From assembly GCA_022821645.1 (NCBI GenBank), contig JAJEDE010000013.1, positions 62,001 to 126,000 on the forward strand: DNA of 64,000 nt, given 5' to 3'. Every line of letters starts with the position of its first letter. Within the stretch, counting starts at the first letter, position 1. This DNA is from Chloroflexota bacterium (GTDB lineage Bacteria; Chloroflexota; UBA11872). This document shows, in pieces, positions 34,081 through 43,904 of this stretch. Under the pieces are notes generated by a model. That model was not told where the DNA came from. It searched no databases and saw only the letters and a list, made by a program, of their open reading frames with translations. Both the position numbers and the translations under genes were made by a program.

Positions 34081-34133
34081 CCGGCGCTCGTCGGCGAGCG
34101 CAAGCATCGCTTCTATACTTCCGTGCCAACGGC

Positions 34134-34583
34134 ATGTTTGGTCTGGGGCATCAAGAGGGAGAGGCGGTGAAAGGAATGGTTTTGCGAGTCGTGGCGGGCT
34201 ATCAGATTCTGATGGCGTCGGCGGTCGGCATTCACTTCATCATTACGAGCCTCTACCACCCGGGCGGCGATGAACCGTTCACCGCGTGGCACGTGATGGA
34301 CTGGTTCATGGCCGTCAGCGTTGTCATCGCGCTGGGGCTGAGCTTCCGGCGCAAGCTCGCACTGGACAGCGATCCCGACTGGCGGGAGTACCTGGAAACC
34401 AACCTCACGTTCTACGGGGTCATCCTGCTGGCGCTCTGGTTCTTCTGGAACTGGTTCGGCGTCTTCAGCGGCCAGGACAGCGGCACGTTCTGGGGATTCA
34501 TCAACCCGCTTTTCGTCATCGTGGTCGGCTCCCTCGGTTGCCGCATGTGGAATCGCCTGGCGGCTCTGCGCCGTTCGTCCTGA
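34134..34583 (+). CDS. Hypothetical membrane protein
   Basis: A 149-residue protein with about four hydrophobic segments: MVLRVVAGYQILMASAVGIHFIITSLY, WHVMDWFMAVSVVIALGLSF, LTFYGVILLALWFFWNWFGVF and FINPLFVIVVGSLGC. The second-segment Trp/His/Asp cluster (FTAWHVMDWF) may be functional. It is not a family I recognise. It follows the selenoprotein candidate by 53 bp on the same strand and could be co-transcribed, but no shared role is evident. Confidence 0.6.
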   Translation: MFGLGHQEGEAVKGMVLRVVAGYQILMASAVGIHFIITSLYHPGGDEPFTAWHVMDWFMAVSVVIALGLSFRRKLALDSDPDWREYLETNLTFYGVILLALWFFWNWFGVFSGQDSGTFWGFINPLFVIVVGSLGCRMWNRLAALRRSS

Positions 34584-34784
34584 TTCCCGGCTGACGTCGC
34601 GACGGCCGGGGTTTGGCCTGGGCGAAGGCGGTAGCGACGGCCCACAGGCCAAGATTCCAGTACTCGCTGAAGTGGCAGGCCGCCTGTCAGGGTTGTGGCC
34701 GGCGAGAGCGGCGGTCCTTTGAATTGCTTTACGGGCCAGCACGCGGGTACGGTGCCTGCTGTAGCCGTGCGCGAGGGCTGGCCG

Positions 34785-35768
34785 ATGGTGCGCTGGGGAA
34801 TCGTGGGCTTGGGAGACATTGCGGCCAGGGCCGTGGCGCCCGCCATCCAGGCCCACGAGGGCAGCGAACTCGTGGCCATCTGCCGCCGCGATCCGCGGTT
34901 GCTGGATCAATACGCGCGGCAGTTCGGCCTATCGAACGCCTATACAAGCTACGACGACATGCTGGACGCGGGTGGGCTGGATGCCGTGTACGTGGCGACG
35001 CCGGTGAATCTGCACGGTCCCCAGACCCTTGACGCGCTGGAGCGCGGCCTGCACGTGCTGGTGGAAAAGCCGATGGCCATGAACGCGGCCGAGGCGGCGC
35101 GCATGGTGGAAACGGCGGACCAGGCCGGGCTGCGGCTGGGCATCGCCTTTTACCACCGGTTCTATCCGATAAACCTGCGGGTGCGCGAGATCGTGGAGTC
35201 CGGCGATCTGGGCGACCTTATCGCCCTGCACGCCAACACCTCAGGGCCCTTCACCATGACGCCGGACGATCCCAAGTACTGGCGGGTCGACCAGGCGCAG
35301 AGCGGCGGCGGGCCGCTGATGGACCTGGGCAGCCACCGGCTGGACATCTTCTACAGCCTGGCCGGCAAGGCCGCGCGCGTGGCCGCCTTCAGCGACCAAC
35401 GCGTGATCCCCGGCAACGTGGAGGACACGACCTCCGTGATTGTCCAGTACGAGTCAGGCGTCCAGGCCACGATCTCGGCGCTTTGGTCCATCAACCCGGC
35501 GCGCGGCGACTACGAAGTGTGGTGCACGGAGGGTCACATCAACGTGCCCTTCGCGCGCGGCGAGGAATTCACTGTCGAGCGCCCCGACCGCTCGGAGACG
35601 TTCACCCTGGCCGAGCACGAGTTGCACGACCTGCCGCTGATTGCCGACTTCGTCGAAGGCGTAAATGGCGGCACACCCGTCCTGACCGGCGAGGGCGGCC
35701 TGGAAGTCCAGCGGGTGATTGACGCGGCGTACACCTCGGCGGCTGAGAGCCGGGTGGTGACGCTCTAA
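34785..35768 (+). CDS. Gfo/Idh/MocA family oxidoreductase
   Basis: A 327-residue NAD(P)-dependent dehydrogenase acting on a sugar, inositol or similar polyol. The N-terminal Rossmann motif is WGIVGLGDIAARAVAP, followed by AVYVATPVNLHGPQTLDAL and VEKPMAMN, where EKP carries the catalytic Lys. The C-terminal alpha/beta domain contains DLGSHRLDIFYSL with the His of the substrate site. ATG 34785 was chosen because the Rossmann strand starts immediately; the upstream extension of 30 residues is not homologous. Confidence 0.88.
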   Translation: MVRWGIVGLGDIAARAVAPAIQAHEGSELVAICRRDPRLLDQYARQFGLSNAYTSYDDMLDAGGLDAVYVATPVNLHGPQTLDALERGLHVLVEKPMAMNAAEAARMVETADQAGLRLGIAFYHRFYPINLRVREIVESGDLGDLIALHANTSGPFTMTPDDPKYWRVDQAQSGGGPLMDLGSHRLDIFYSLAGKAARVAAFSDQRVIPGNVEDTTSVIVQYESGVQATISALWSINPARGDYEVWCTEGHINVPFARGEEFTVERPDRSETFTLAEHELHDLPLIADFVEGVNGGTPVLTGEGGLEVQRVIDAAYTSAAESRVVTL

Positions 35769-35794
35769 CCGAGGCAGGTCGGCGCCGAGGGACT

Positions 35795-36529
35795 TCAGTC
35801 CTTTGGCGCGCGGGCGAAGGCGTAGAAGCCGGAGGCGAGGTCTTCGGCGGCGGGGCGGTCGGCGACGAAGCGATCCAGGTATTTCACGGGCGTGGTGAGC
35901 CAGGCGGCTACGAACTCGGCCAGGCGTTCACGCAGGCGGTGGCGGGAGAAGCCGCTGAGTACGCCCTTGACGTAGCCGCGCAACACCCAGCTGAGGGCGG
36001 AACTGGGCCCCACGCAGACACCGACTTCGATGTCGTCGAAGTCGCGCAGCAGTTCGGCCACGCCGCTGCTGGTGTAGCGCTGGTAATCGTGGGGCGAGGC
36101 GTGGAAGCCCTGCAGAAAGGGCACCTCGATATAGATCAACGCGCCGGGCGCGCAGACGCGCGCGACCTCGGCCATGGCCGCGCCGGGACGGCGCACGTGC
36201 TCCAGCACCGCCGTCGAGAGGGCGCCGCCGAAGGCGTTGGAGGCAAAGGGCAAGCGGGCCGCGTCGGCCAGCACATGCACGCCAGGGTGCCGTTCGACGT
36301 CGATGTTGACGATGGCTTGCCGCACGAACCCGTCCAGCGTGCCGGGTGGGAACTGCCGTCCGCCGCCGCCAACGTTGAGCACGCGAACTCCGTCGCGCCG
36401 GGTCGGTTCCGAGAGGGCGCCGCCGAAGCGCTGCAGGTTTCGGTGCGAGGCGTGGTTGTAGGTGGCGCTGGGCACGCGGTAGACGCGCCGGGCAACGCCC
36501 ATCAGCCGTGCGCGGGTTCGACCGGTCAT
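35795..36529 (-). CDS. Class I SAM-dependent methyltransferase
   Basis: A 244-residue protein with methyltransferase motif I VLNVGGGGRQFPPG, motif II IVNIDVERHPGV, acidic DAARLPF and the LEHVRRPGAAMAEVARV post-motif seen in type 11 methyltransferases. The C-terminal part has aromatic residues (FLQGFHASPHDYQRYT) that likely form the acceptor site, similar to glycan- or lipid-modifying methyltransferases. It overlaps the upstream HAD gene by 4 nt, so the two are co-expressed. The acceptor is unknown. Confidence 0.85.
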   Translation of the reverse strand: MTGRTRARLMGVARRVYRVPSATYNHASHRNLQRFGGALSEPTRRDGVRVLNVGGGGRQFPPGTLDGFVRQAIVNIDVERHPGVHVLADAARLPFASNAFGGALSTAVLEHVRRPGAAMAEVARVCAPGALIYIEVPFLQGFHASPHDYQRYTSSGVAELLRDFDDIEVGVCVGPSSALSWVLRGYVKGVLSGFSRHRLRERLAEFVAAWLTTPVKYLDRFVADRPAAEDLASGFYAFARAPKD

Positions 36530-37275
36530 GCGGCACGTTCCTGCTGGTCCAGTTCGGCGATTGCCGGGATGAGGTCGCCGAGATCGTCTATGACGGCCGC
36601 GGCGGACTCGTCGCGCGGACGCACGTCGGCCGAACGCAACCAGATGGCTCGAATCCCCAGGCGCTGCGCGGCGCGCACGTCAATCTCCCAGTCGTCGCCA
36701 ACCATTACCAGCGTCTGAAGCGAGAGCCCCAGGCGTTGCGCGGCCGCTCGGTAGGGAGCTGGATGGGGCTTGAGCCAGCCGAGTTCGGTGCTGAAGACCA
36801 CGGCATCCAGGAGTGGGGCCAAGCCAAGCGTTCGCAGGCGCTCGAGCAACAGGTCTTCGCCGTAGAGCACGTTGGCAATCGCAGCGATCCGCAAACCGGC
36901 TTCGCGAAGCAGTTGCAGGACGCGCACGGCCTGCGGCAGCGGCTGCATGGCCTTGAACCAGGGATCGAAGTAGGCCGGCAGTAACACTTCGATGGCCTCG
37001 GAGGAGGGTTCCCAGTCCATTTCGTCGAGCACCTGGGCCAGGATGCGGTGCGCGTCAGGCAGGGCGCATTCGTGCTGATACGCGTCCACCAGCGCCTCCT
37101 GCAAGGCTTCGCCGAACGATTCCGCCAGTTGTTCGTCGGTCAGACCCGCTTTGATAAACGGCCGAACCAGCGGCGCGATAGCGGCGGCGCCGCGTAAGTT
37201 GCTCGACGACCCAACCAGCGGCTCCTGGGTGAGGAGCGTGTCGCCGACGTCAAAGATCACACCGCGAATTGGCAT
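36526..37275 (-). CDS. HAD family hydrolase
   Basis: A 249-residue haloacid dehalogenase-type phosphatase. Motif I is VIFDVGDTLL (catalytic Asp, with Gly-Asp following), motif III Lys is in WLKPHPAPY and motif IV is VMVGDDWEIDV. A helical cap domain lies between motifs I and II. It probably dephosphorylates a small sugar or nucleotide phosphate. Its end overlaps the methyltransferase start (ATGA). Confidence 0.87.
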   Translation of the reverse strand: MPIRGVIFDVGDTLLTQEPLVGSSSNLRGAAAIAPLVRPFIKAGLTDEQLAESFGEALQEALVDAYQHECALPDAHRILAQVLDEMDWEPSSEAIEVLLPAYFDPWFKAMQPLPQAVRVLQLLREAGLRIAAIANVLYGEDLLLERLRTLGLAPLLDAVVFSTELGWLKPHPAPYRAAAQRLGLSLQTLVMVGDDWEIDVRAAQRLGIRAIWLRSADVRPRDESAAAVIDDLGDLIPAIAELDQQERAA

Positions 37276-37406
37276 TGTCGTCGAGTGTACGCGTGACGCG
37301 AGTTCGCGTTCGGCGGGCGGCAGGCCACCGCTGGTGAGATACTGCCCCGAGGGGTACCACGGTCGGCGCCGCCATGCGGTGTTGTCCGAACGTAAACGGA
37401 GGCGGT

Positions 37407-38021
37407 GTGAGGGATCCGACTGACCGGGACCGCGAGCCGCCGCCGCAGTCTCCGGACGATCCGCCGGCCGACCGCAATTGGCCGGAGCCCGTGGATTCGA
37501 ACGACCGGCCGCCGGCGACTGGCGGGCTGGGAGGGTTCGCAGCCGATTCCGGACTCGTCTACCGGCGCATTGGCGCGTACATCATCGACTCGCTGCTCGT
37601 CGCGCTGACTACCACGGTTTTGGGCCTGGCCACGGGCATCATCAGCATGGATCTTGACGGACCGGCCCTCGATCCGTCGCTGGCGCTCTGGATGCTGATA
37701 TTCGAGGTTCTGTATCGCTGGTCGGTGCAATCGGCGTTTGGCGCCACCCTGGGCAAGCTGGCGCTGGGTCTGCGACTGGTCGCCGCCGATGGCGGCCCGG
37801 CCGGGGCCCATCGAATCCTGATCCGCGAGGTCGCGCTTGGCGCCATGCTGGGCGTTGCCCAACTCACCGGCTGGGCCATCCTGCCGGCCCTGGTGCAGGT
37901 GCTCCTGGTCTATGTGGTCATCCACCGGCCGGACCGGCGCAGCCTGCATGACCTGACGGTGCAGACGCGCGTGATCCGGGTAAAGCCCAGCGACTCCGAT
38001 TCGCCGATGCGGCCGGTCTAG
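37407..38021 (+). CDS. RDD family membrane protein
   Basis: A ~204-residue protein with a Pro/Asp-rich cytosolic N-terminus of about 50 residues, then the RDD signature YRRIGAYIIDSLLVAL, a second segment LWMLIFEVLYRWSVQSAFGATLGKLALGLRLV and a third helix before RSLHDLTVQTRVI. RDD proteins are small membrane proteins, some linked to ion transport. GTG 37407 is preferred because GGAGG lies at 37398-37402; ATG 37374 upstream is the alternative start. Confidence 0.82.
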   Translation: MRDPTDRDREPPPQSPDDPPADRNWPEPVDSNDRPPATGGLGGFAADSGLVYRRIGAYIIDSLLVALTTTVLGLATGIISMDLDGPALDPSLALWMLIFEVLYRWSVQSAFGATLGKLALGLRLVAADGGPAGAHRILIREVALGAMLGVAQLTGWAILPALVQVLLVYVVIHRPDRRSLHDLTVQTRVIRVKPSDSDSPMRPV

Positions 38022-38038
38022 CGCAAGGAAGCGCAGGT

Positions 38039-39115
38039 CTAGACGCCGGCGTCCTTCAGCCCGCTGCCGGTCGCCGCGATCAACACCCGGTCTTCGGGTC
38101 CGATCACGCCTGACTGGTGCAGGTGCGCCGCCGCCGCAAAGCCAACGGCCGAGGTGTACTCCACGTCCAGACCCTCGAGTCGCGAGAGTTCGGCACGCGT
38201 GTGGCGTGCCGTGTCATCGTCGATATCCACGATGCTGCCGCCAGAGGCCCGAACGGCGGCCAGCACCTCGGCGCCGCGGGCCGGGCGGCCCACGGCCACG
38301 CCGCCCGCCACGGTGGGCTGCGCCTGGACGGCCATTGGTGCATCGGCGCCCGCGGAAAACGCCGCGGCCAGCGGCGCACAGGCTGATGCCTGGGCCGCGT
38401 GCAGCCGGGGCAACGGCGCGGGATAGCCTGCCGCCGCCAATTCCCCATAGGCCTTGAAGGCGCCGAGCAGCAGCCCGCCGTTGCCCACCGGCAGCACGAT
38501 GTGCAGCGGCGGGTCGTCCGCAAGCGAGGCGGCGATCTCCAGGCCGAAGGTCTTGGTTCCTTCGACAAAGGCCGGATGGCGGGCGTGGGAGGCATAGGCC
38601 ACGTCGGGCGCGTGGGCCGCGTGTTCGGCCGCCGTCGCCACGTCTTCGCGCGAGCCCGCGACGGCCACAACCTCGGCGCCGTAGCCTGCAATCTGCGCGA
38701 GTTTGGCGGCGGGGGCGGATTGGGGCACGAAAATCCGCGCCCGAAGACCGGCGCGTGCCGCGTAGGCCGCCATGGCTGCGCCGGCGTTGCCCGAGGAGTC
38801 TTCGACAATCGAGGTGACCCCCGCGCCCGCCAGAACGGCAATGACGGCGGCCGCGCCGCGATCCTTGAACGATCCGGTAGGCGACACGTATTCAAGCTTC
38901 GCCAGCACGCGCGGCAATCCGTGCGCCGAACCCCAACGCGGGAGCCGAACGATTGGCGTGTGGCCTTCGCCGAGACTGATTGCCGGAGTGTCCGCGGGCA
39001 ACCCAAGCGCCGGGCGATGCCGCCAGACGCCGGGTTGCGCCCGGTCGCGCAGGGCCGCCCATCCGCGCCTCGCGTTCGGCAGCCGGGTTGGCTTCAGCGG
39101 CGTTGGTGCGTCCAT
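38039..39115 (-). CDS. Threonine synthase-like PLP-dependent enzyme
   Basis: A 358-residue fold type II PLP enzyme. The lysine forming the Schiff base is in SPTGSFKDRGA, the phosphate loop region is DSSGNAGAAMAAY, and a glycine-rich loop follows in VGNGGLLLG. This is the threonine synthase/threonine deaminase/cysteine synthase group; closest resemblance is to threonine synthase (EGHTPIVRL). A second, more canonical threonine synthase sits next to hom at 54-55 kb, so this copy may have another beta-replacement or elimination activity. Confidence 0.82.
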   Translation of the reverse strand: MDAPTPLKPTRLPNARRGWAALRDRAQPGVWRHRPALGLPADTPAISLGEGHTPIVRLPRWGSAHGLPRVLAKLEYVSPTGSFKDRGAAAVIAVLAGAGVTSIVEDSSGNAGAAMAAYAARAGLRARIFVPQSAPAAKLAQIAGYGAEVVAVAGSREDVATAAEHAAHAPDVAYASHARHPAFVEGTKTFGLEIAASLADDPPLHIVLPVGNGGLLLGAFKAYGELAAAGYPAPLPRLHAAQASACAPLAAAFSAGADAPMAVQAQPTVAGGVAVGRPARGAEVLAAVRASGGSIVDIDDDTARHTRAELSRLEGLDVEYTSAVGFAAAAHLHQSGVIGPEDRVLIAATGSGLKDAGV

Positions 39116-39493
39116 CTAGGCAACCCCCAGGCGTTCGAGATCGGCGTCGGACAAGCCAAAGAAGTGGGCGAATTCATGGATGACCGTGGCGCGAATCTCG
39201 TCCTTCAACTCATCCACATCGCGAAAGGCCGCCAGCAGCGGGCCGCGGTAGATGGTGATGCGGTCTGGAAGGACCATGTTGTAGCCCGAGGTTCGTTCGG
39301 TCAGCGGCACACCGGTGTAGAGACCGAACAGCGTGTAACCCTGGGGGACCTCGGCGGCTTGCAGGTCGGCATCGGAGGGCCACTGCTCAATAAGCACGTC
39401 CACGTTCGATAGCCGTGCGCGCAGCGCGTCGGGAATCGAGGCAATGGCCTCCAGGACGACACCCTCAAAGGCCGCCGGCGTGAGGTTTGCCAC
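39116..39493 (-). CDS. Metallopeptidase family protein (zincin-like, minimal)
   Basis: A ~125-residue protein with the zinc-binding helix VIHEFAHFFGLSDADL (HExxH plus downstream Asp) and the preceding strand DRITIYRGPLL, typical of the short bacterial metallopeptidase family PF06262 whose function is unknown. GTG 39493 (VANLTPAAFEG) gives the usual family length; ATG 39538 is an alternative that extends toward the divergent M16 gene at 39572. The stop directly abuts the start of the threonine synthase-like gene. Confidence 0.8.
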   Translation of the reverse strand: MANLTPAAFEGVVLEAIASIPDALRARLSNVDVLIEQWPSDADLQAAEVPQGYTLFGLYTGVPLTERTSGYNMVLPDRITIYRGPLLAAFRDVDELKDEIRATVIHEFAHFFGLSDADLERLGVA

Positions 39494-39571
39494 GGCTACG
39501 TCGTGCTCCAAGGGAGCGTGAAGCCCCTGTGATAGCATCCCGCGCCCTCGGACCGGGAGCCGCGCGCCAGC

Positions 39572-40858
39572 ATGGATAACGTACGCGAGCACGCGCTCGC
39601 GAACGGGCTGGCGGTGCTAACCCGCGAGGTGCACACCGCTCCCATCGCCACATTCTTTATCTGGTACCGCGTCGGCGCGCGGGACGAACCGCAGGGCATG
39701 AGCGGCGCTTCCCACTGGGTGGAACACATGATGTTCAAGCGTACCCAGAAGCTGGCCCCCGGCGACATCGGCCGCATGGTGGAAGGCGTGGGCGGCACCT
39801 TTAACGCCTTTACGTACGAAGACGCGACGGCGTACCACGAAACGCTGCCGGCCGAGCACCTGGACCTGGCGCTGGAGATCGAATCGGATCGCATGCTCAA
39901 CGCGGTATTCGATGCCGACGACGTCGAATCAGAGCGCACGGTCATCATCTCCGAGCGCGAGGGCCACGAGGCCTCGCCCATGTTTCGGCTGATGGAGGCC
40001 GTCGAATCCGCCGCGTTCAAGGTGCATCCCTACGGTCATGGCGTGATCGGCAGCAAAGCGGACCTTCGCTCGATGACGCGGGACGACCTGTTCGGCCACT
40101 ATCAGCAGCATTACGGGCCGAGCAACGCGGTAATCACGGCAGTCGGGGATTTCGCCACGGACGACTTGTTGAACCGGATCGACCGGCATTTTGGGGGATT
40201 CCCAGCCAACAGCCCGCCGGCATCGTTGGCCGAGCGCGAACCCGGCCAGGACGAGGCCCAGCGTGTGGAAGTCCATCACCCGGGACCGTTTCCCGTGCTG
40301 ATGCTCTGTCACCACACCCCGGAACGCTCACATGCCGACTGTGCGCCGTTGCTGGTGCTCAACGCCCTGCTGTCCGGTCCGCCCAGCGGGCCCTTTGGCG
40401 GCGGCGGCACGCTGCGCACGTCGCGCCTCTACCAGCGCTTCGTCGCATCCGGCATCGCCGCTTCAGTCGGCGCCGATGTTGGCGTCAACATCGATCCGTC
40501 GTTGCACCGGGTTGTGGTGATCCTTCACCCGGGCGGCGCGCCCGAGCCGATCGAGGAAGCGGTCCTGGACGAGATTCAGCGGCTGCATGACGAGGAACCC
40601 AGCCAGGAGGAACTGGACCGGGTCGTCCGGCAGACCTACGCCAAGCGGGCCATCGCGCTGGAGAGTGTGACCGCGCAGGCGGTGCAGCTGGGCATGCTGG
40701 AAATGGCCGCCAGCTGGCGGCTGGCGCAGACGCTGACGGACGACCTGCGGCAGGTGACACCGGCCGACGTGCAGCGCGTGGCTCGAACGTACCTGCGCGA
40801 GCGGGCTCGGGTCACCGGCTGGTTCCTGCCCGCGGCGGCCAACGGCGCGCCGGCGTGA
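39572..40858 (+). CDS. Peptidase M16 family protein, active subunit
   Basis: A 428-residue pitrilysin-type zinc peptidase. The inverted zinc motif HxxEH is SHWVEHMMF (His48, Glu51, His52), and the further Glu ligand lies about 75 residues later in LALEIESDRM. R/Y substrate-binding residues typical of the C-terminal half are also present. No signal peptide. It overlaps the following M16-like gene by 4 nt (GTGA), the usual arrangement of active plus inactive halves that form a clamshell peptidase degrading peptides. Confidence 0.92.
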   Translation: MDNVREHALANGLAVLTREVHTAPIATFFIWYRVGARDEPQGMSGASHWVEHMMFKRTQKLAPGDIGRMVEGVGGTFNAFTYEDATAYHETLPAEHLDLALEIESDRMLNAVFDADDVESERTVIISEREGHEASPMFRLMEAVESAAFKVHPYGHGVIGSKADLRSMTRDDLFGHYQQHYGPSNAVITAVGDFATDDLLNRIDRHFGGFPANSPPASLAEREPGQDEAQRVEVHHPGPFPVLMLCHHTPERSHADCAPLLVLNALLSGPPSGPFGGGGTLRTSRLYQRFVASGIAASVGADVGVNIDPSLHRVVVILHPGGAPEPIEEAVLDEIQRLHDEEPSQEELDRVVRQTYAKRAIALESVTAQAVQLGMLEMAASWRLAQTLTDDLRQVTPADVQRVARTYLRERARVTGWFLPAAANGAPA

Positions 40859-42171
40859 CCACCGGCACCCCTCACGCGATCAACGCGGAGAGCGTTGCCA
40901 GGCACACGCTGGGCAACGGCGCGAGGTTGCTGGTCTATCCGAATCCGGCGTCGCCATCGGTCGCGATCGGCGCCTATCACGCGGCGGGCGCCGTGCTGGA
41001 GAGGCGCGAGCACGCCGGCCTGGCCAGCCTGACCGCCGACACGCTGAATCGTGGCACGGCGAACCGCACGTTCCTGCAGTTCAGCGAGGAACTGGACCAT
41101 GTCGGGGCCTCGCTGGCGTTCCACGCCAGCACCGAATACGCGGCCTTCGGGGGCCGCGCGCTGGCCGAAGACCTGGAGCTGCTGCTGTCGCTGGCCACCG
41201 ATGTCCTGGCACACCCGACCTTTCCCGACGACGAAGCTGGGCGCGTCCGCGAGCAGACGCTGACGGTGCTGGCCCATGCCGAGGACAACCCCGGATCGCG
41301 GGTGGCCCGGCGCTTTCGGGAGCTGCTGTACGGGCCGTCAAACCCAAACGGATGGCCGGAAGACGGCTACGCCGAGACCGTGCGCGAGTTTCAGGCGCAC
41401 GATTTGCGAGCGTTTCATGCGCGCGCCTATGCGCCGGACACGCTGGTGCTTGCGGTGGTCGGCGCGGTGGATCCAGCGGCCGTGTACGACCTGGCCGAAC
41501 GCACCATTGGCGCGTGGGCGCCGCCGGCAGACACGGTGACGGCGGCTGGCTGGCGAGAGGCGCTGGCCGCAGCCGACGCGCCTCAGGCGGCGCCCGCCGA
41601 GTCCAGGCGCGAGGACATAGCAATCGAAGGCAAGACACAAACGGAGTTTCTGCTCGGCTGGATGGGAATCCGGCGCACCGACCCGTCCTACTACGCCACC
41701 ATCGTCGCCAATTTCATCCTCGGGCAGTTGGGCCTCGGCGGTCGCATCGGCTCGAACGTGCGCGACACGCAGGGACTCGCCTATCACGCCTCAAGCTATG
41801 CGATTCCCGGGTTGACTCGTCAGCCCTGGTCGATCCGGGCTGGAATCAACCCCGCCAACGTCGACCGCGCCATTGAGGCCAGCTTGAAGGAAGCGCGCCA
41901 GCTGGCCGAAACGCCGCCTGACGACGAGGAGTTGGGCTTGAGCAAGCAGGCTCTGGTTGGGTCGCTGCCTTTGCGCCTGGAACGCAACGACGGGATCGCG
42001 AACATTCTGCTGATGATGGAGCGCTACGAGTTGGGCCTTGACTACCTGGGCGTGTATCCAGCCCTGGTTGACGCGGTAACGGCGGACGACGTTCGTGATG
42101 TGACTGCCGCCGTTATGGCCGACCCGGCCTACACCCTTGTGACGGCCGGGCCTGACCTTAGAGCCGTCTAA
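40855..42171 (+). CDS. Peptidase M16 family protein, inactive partner subunit
   Basis: A 438-residue M16 homolog beginning with GTG that overlaps the preceding stop. The zinc motif position reads EHAGLASLTADTL, with no HxxEH, so it cannot bind zinc itself. The C-terminal DPSYYATIVANFILGQLGLGGRIGSNVRDTQGLAYHAS contains the R/Y pair used for substrate binding. It should pair with the active subunit upstream. Confidence 0.9.
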   Translation: MTTGTPHAINAESVARHTLGNGARLLVYPNPASPSVAIGAYHAAGAVLERREHAGLASLTADTLNRGTANRTFLQFSEELDHVGASLAFHASTEYAAFGGRALAEDLELLLSLATDVLAHPTFPDDEAGRVREQTLTVLAHAEDNPGSRVARRFRELLYGPSNPNGWPEDGYAETVREFQAHDLRAFHARAYAPDTLVLAVVGAVDPAAVYDLAERTIGAWAPPADTVTAAGWREALAAADAPQAAPAESRREDIAIEGKTQTEFLLGWMGIRRTDPSYYATIVANFILGQLGLGGRIGSNVRDTQGLAYHASSYAIPGLTRQPWSIRAGINPANVDRAIEASLKEARQLAETPPDDEELGLSKQALVGSLPLRLERNDGIANILLMMERYELGLDYLGVYPALVDAVTADDVRDVTAAVMADPAYTLVTAGPDLRAV

Positions 42172-42178
42172 GCGGTCG

Positions 42179-43651
42179 TTAGTAGGACGAAACCCTCGGC
42201 GGGCCGGGGTCGGCGGCCAGGACAGTGGCGTCAAAGCTGCGCTGCATCAGGTCCAGCTTGATGTCCTGATGGTCCGGGCTGTCCCAGAGGCTGTTGTGCT
42301 CGTGCGGGTCGGCCTCCATGTCAAACAGCTCGCCGATGCCGTGGCCGTGGTAGACGTTCAGCTTCCATCGCCGGTCGCGGTACATGGTGGCGAAGGTATG
42401 GTCGGGCTTCTCGACGGCGTCCAGGTACTCGCAGCGGACAAAGTTGCGGTGCGTGTCGGGCGCGGCCTCGCCGGCCAGGATCGGCCGCAACGTGCGTCCC
42501 TGCATGGCCTCGGGCACGGGCAACCCGGCGTACTCCAGCAGCGTGGGCGCGATGTCGGTCAGCTCGACCAGGGCGTCGCTGCGCAGACCGGCCTGGATCT
42601 GGCCAGGCAGGCGCCAGATCAGCGGCACGCGGCTCAGGCCGTCGAAGAAGCGGCAGCCCTTTTGCGTGAGGCCGTAGTCGCCGACCGACTCGCCGTGGTC
42701 GCTGGTGAAGATGACGATGGTGCGCTCGGCCTGGCCTGACGCCTCCAGCGCGTCCATCAGCCGGCCGAACTGCTCGTCGATCTGCTCGATCATCGCGTAG
42801 TAGGCGGCCTGGACCTTGTTGGCCTCGAAGTCCTCCGGCGGCTGCGACTCGCTCTGGAAGTCAATGCCCGAGGCGGTGAGGCGGCCCTGGTGTTCAAGGT
42901 CCGACGTTTGGAAGTACGGTCCCGGCAGCGCCGCGGGGTCGTAGCGGCGGTAGTACTCCCAGGGCGGGTTGAACGGCGGGTGCGGGTCGTAGACGTTCAC
43001 GCTGAGGAACCAGGGCTGGTCCGCCGGGCGCGGCTGGTTGATGAACTCGACTGAGGCGTCGGTGCCCCAGGTCGTTTGGTGTACCTCGGGCGGCGTGTTG
43101 TCCTGCTCCGGCGTGGGCTCCATCAGCGCCCCGGTGAGGTGGCGTCGGTCGAAGTTGTGCAGCAGCACTGAATAGGGATCGACGCCCTGCGCCTGCACCC
43201 AGGCGGCGTAGTCGTGCTGATCCAGCGGCCAGTCGTTGCGCGGCGCGTGGCTGTACTTGAAGTAACGGTAGCCGTCGTTGACCCGCGGCTCGCGCCCGTT
43301 GAAGGCCCCGGCCAGGTGCAGCTTGCCGACCAGCCCGCCGTCATAGCCAGCCTCGGCCAGTTGGCGCGTTACCAGGTTGGCGGCGACCTCGCGGTGGACC
43401 CAGCCGTTGCCATTGCGAGGGTTGTGCACCCGGCTGGGATACATGCCCGTCAGGAAGCTGGCGCGGCTGGGGGTGCAGATGGGGCTCTGGCAGTAGGCGT
43501 GGGTGAAGGCCGTGCCCTCCGCCACGAAGCGGTCCAGGTTCGGGGTGCGGATGTGCGGGTTGCCCAGCGCGGCAATGGTGTCGAACCGCTGCTGGTCGGT
43601 GCAGTACCAGAGGATGTTCGGGCGCTGGAACGTCACGTCGGCGGCCACCAT
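42179..43651 (-). CDS. Sulfatase (formylglycine-dependent)
   Basis: A 490-residue sulfatase. The N-terminal metal site is ILWYCTDQQRFDTI, and the modification site is CTPSR (Cys59-Arg63), where Cys is converted to formylglycine by an anaerobic or aerobic maturase encoded elsewhere. Further ligands are in FTSDHGESVGDYGL. It has no signal peptide, so it may act in the cytosol on imported sulfated sugars or on small sulfate esters, though choline-sulfatase-like roles are possible. It converges with the M16 pair with 7 bp between stops. Confidence 0.92.
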   Translation of the reverse strand: MVAADVTFQRPNILWYCTDQQRFDTIAALGNPHIRTPNLDRFVAEGTAFTHAYCQSPICTPSRASFLTGMYPSRVHNPRNGNGWVHREVAANLVTRQLAEAGYDGGLVGKLHLAGAFNGREPRVNDGYRYFKYSHAPRNDWPLDQHDYAAWVQAQGVDPYSVLLHNFDRRHLTGALMEPTPEQDNTPPEVHQTTWGTDASVEFINQPRPADQPWFLSVNVYDPHPPFNPPWEYYRRYDPAALPGPYFQTSDLEHQGRLTASGIDFQSESQPPEDFEANKVQAAYYAMIEQIDEQFGRLMDALEASGQAERTIVIFTSDHGESVGDYGLTQKGCRFFDGLSRVPLIWRLPGQIQAGLRSDALVELTDIAPTLLEYAGLPVPEAMQGRTLRPILAGEAAPDTHRNFVRCEYLDAVEKPDHTFATMYRDRRWKLNVYHGHGIGELFDMEADPHEHNSLWDSPDHQDIKLDLMQRSFDATVLAADPGPPRVSSY

Positions 43652-43904
43652 GCGGATCGATCAGGCAGGGGAGCCCCACGCTACCGCAAACGGCCGTCGA
43701 ATGTTGTGGGTGCATTATTGTCAGGCCCGGGTGAAGGAGCTTCGGGCATCAGGATCATTGCCTCGGGCGTCGGCACGTGAACATGGTCGGGCGCTCGAGG
43801 TCACGATCACCGCGCAGCAGTCGGGATGGGCCGTGCGACATGGCCCGCTATAGTCGGGCAGGGCGCGTGGAAAAGACCCTCCGCGCATCCAAGAAGGGAT
43901 CTCC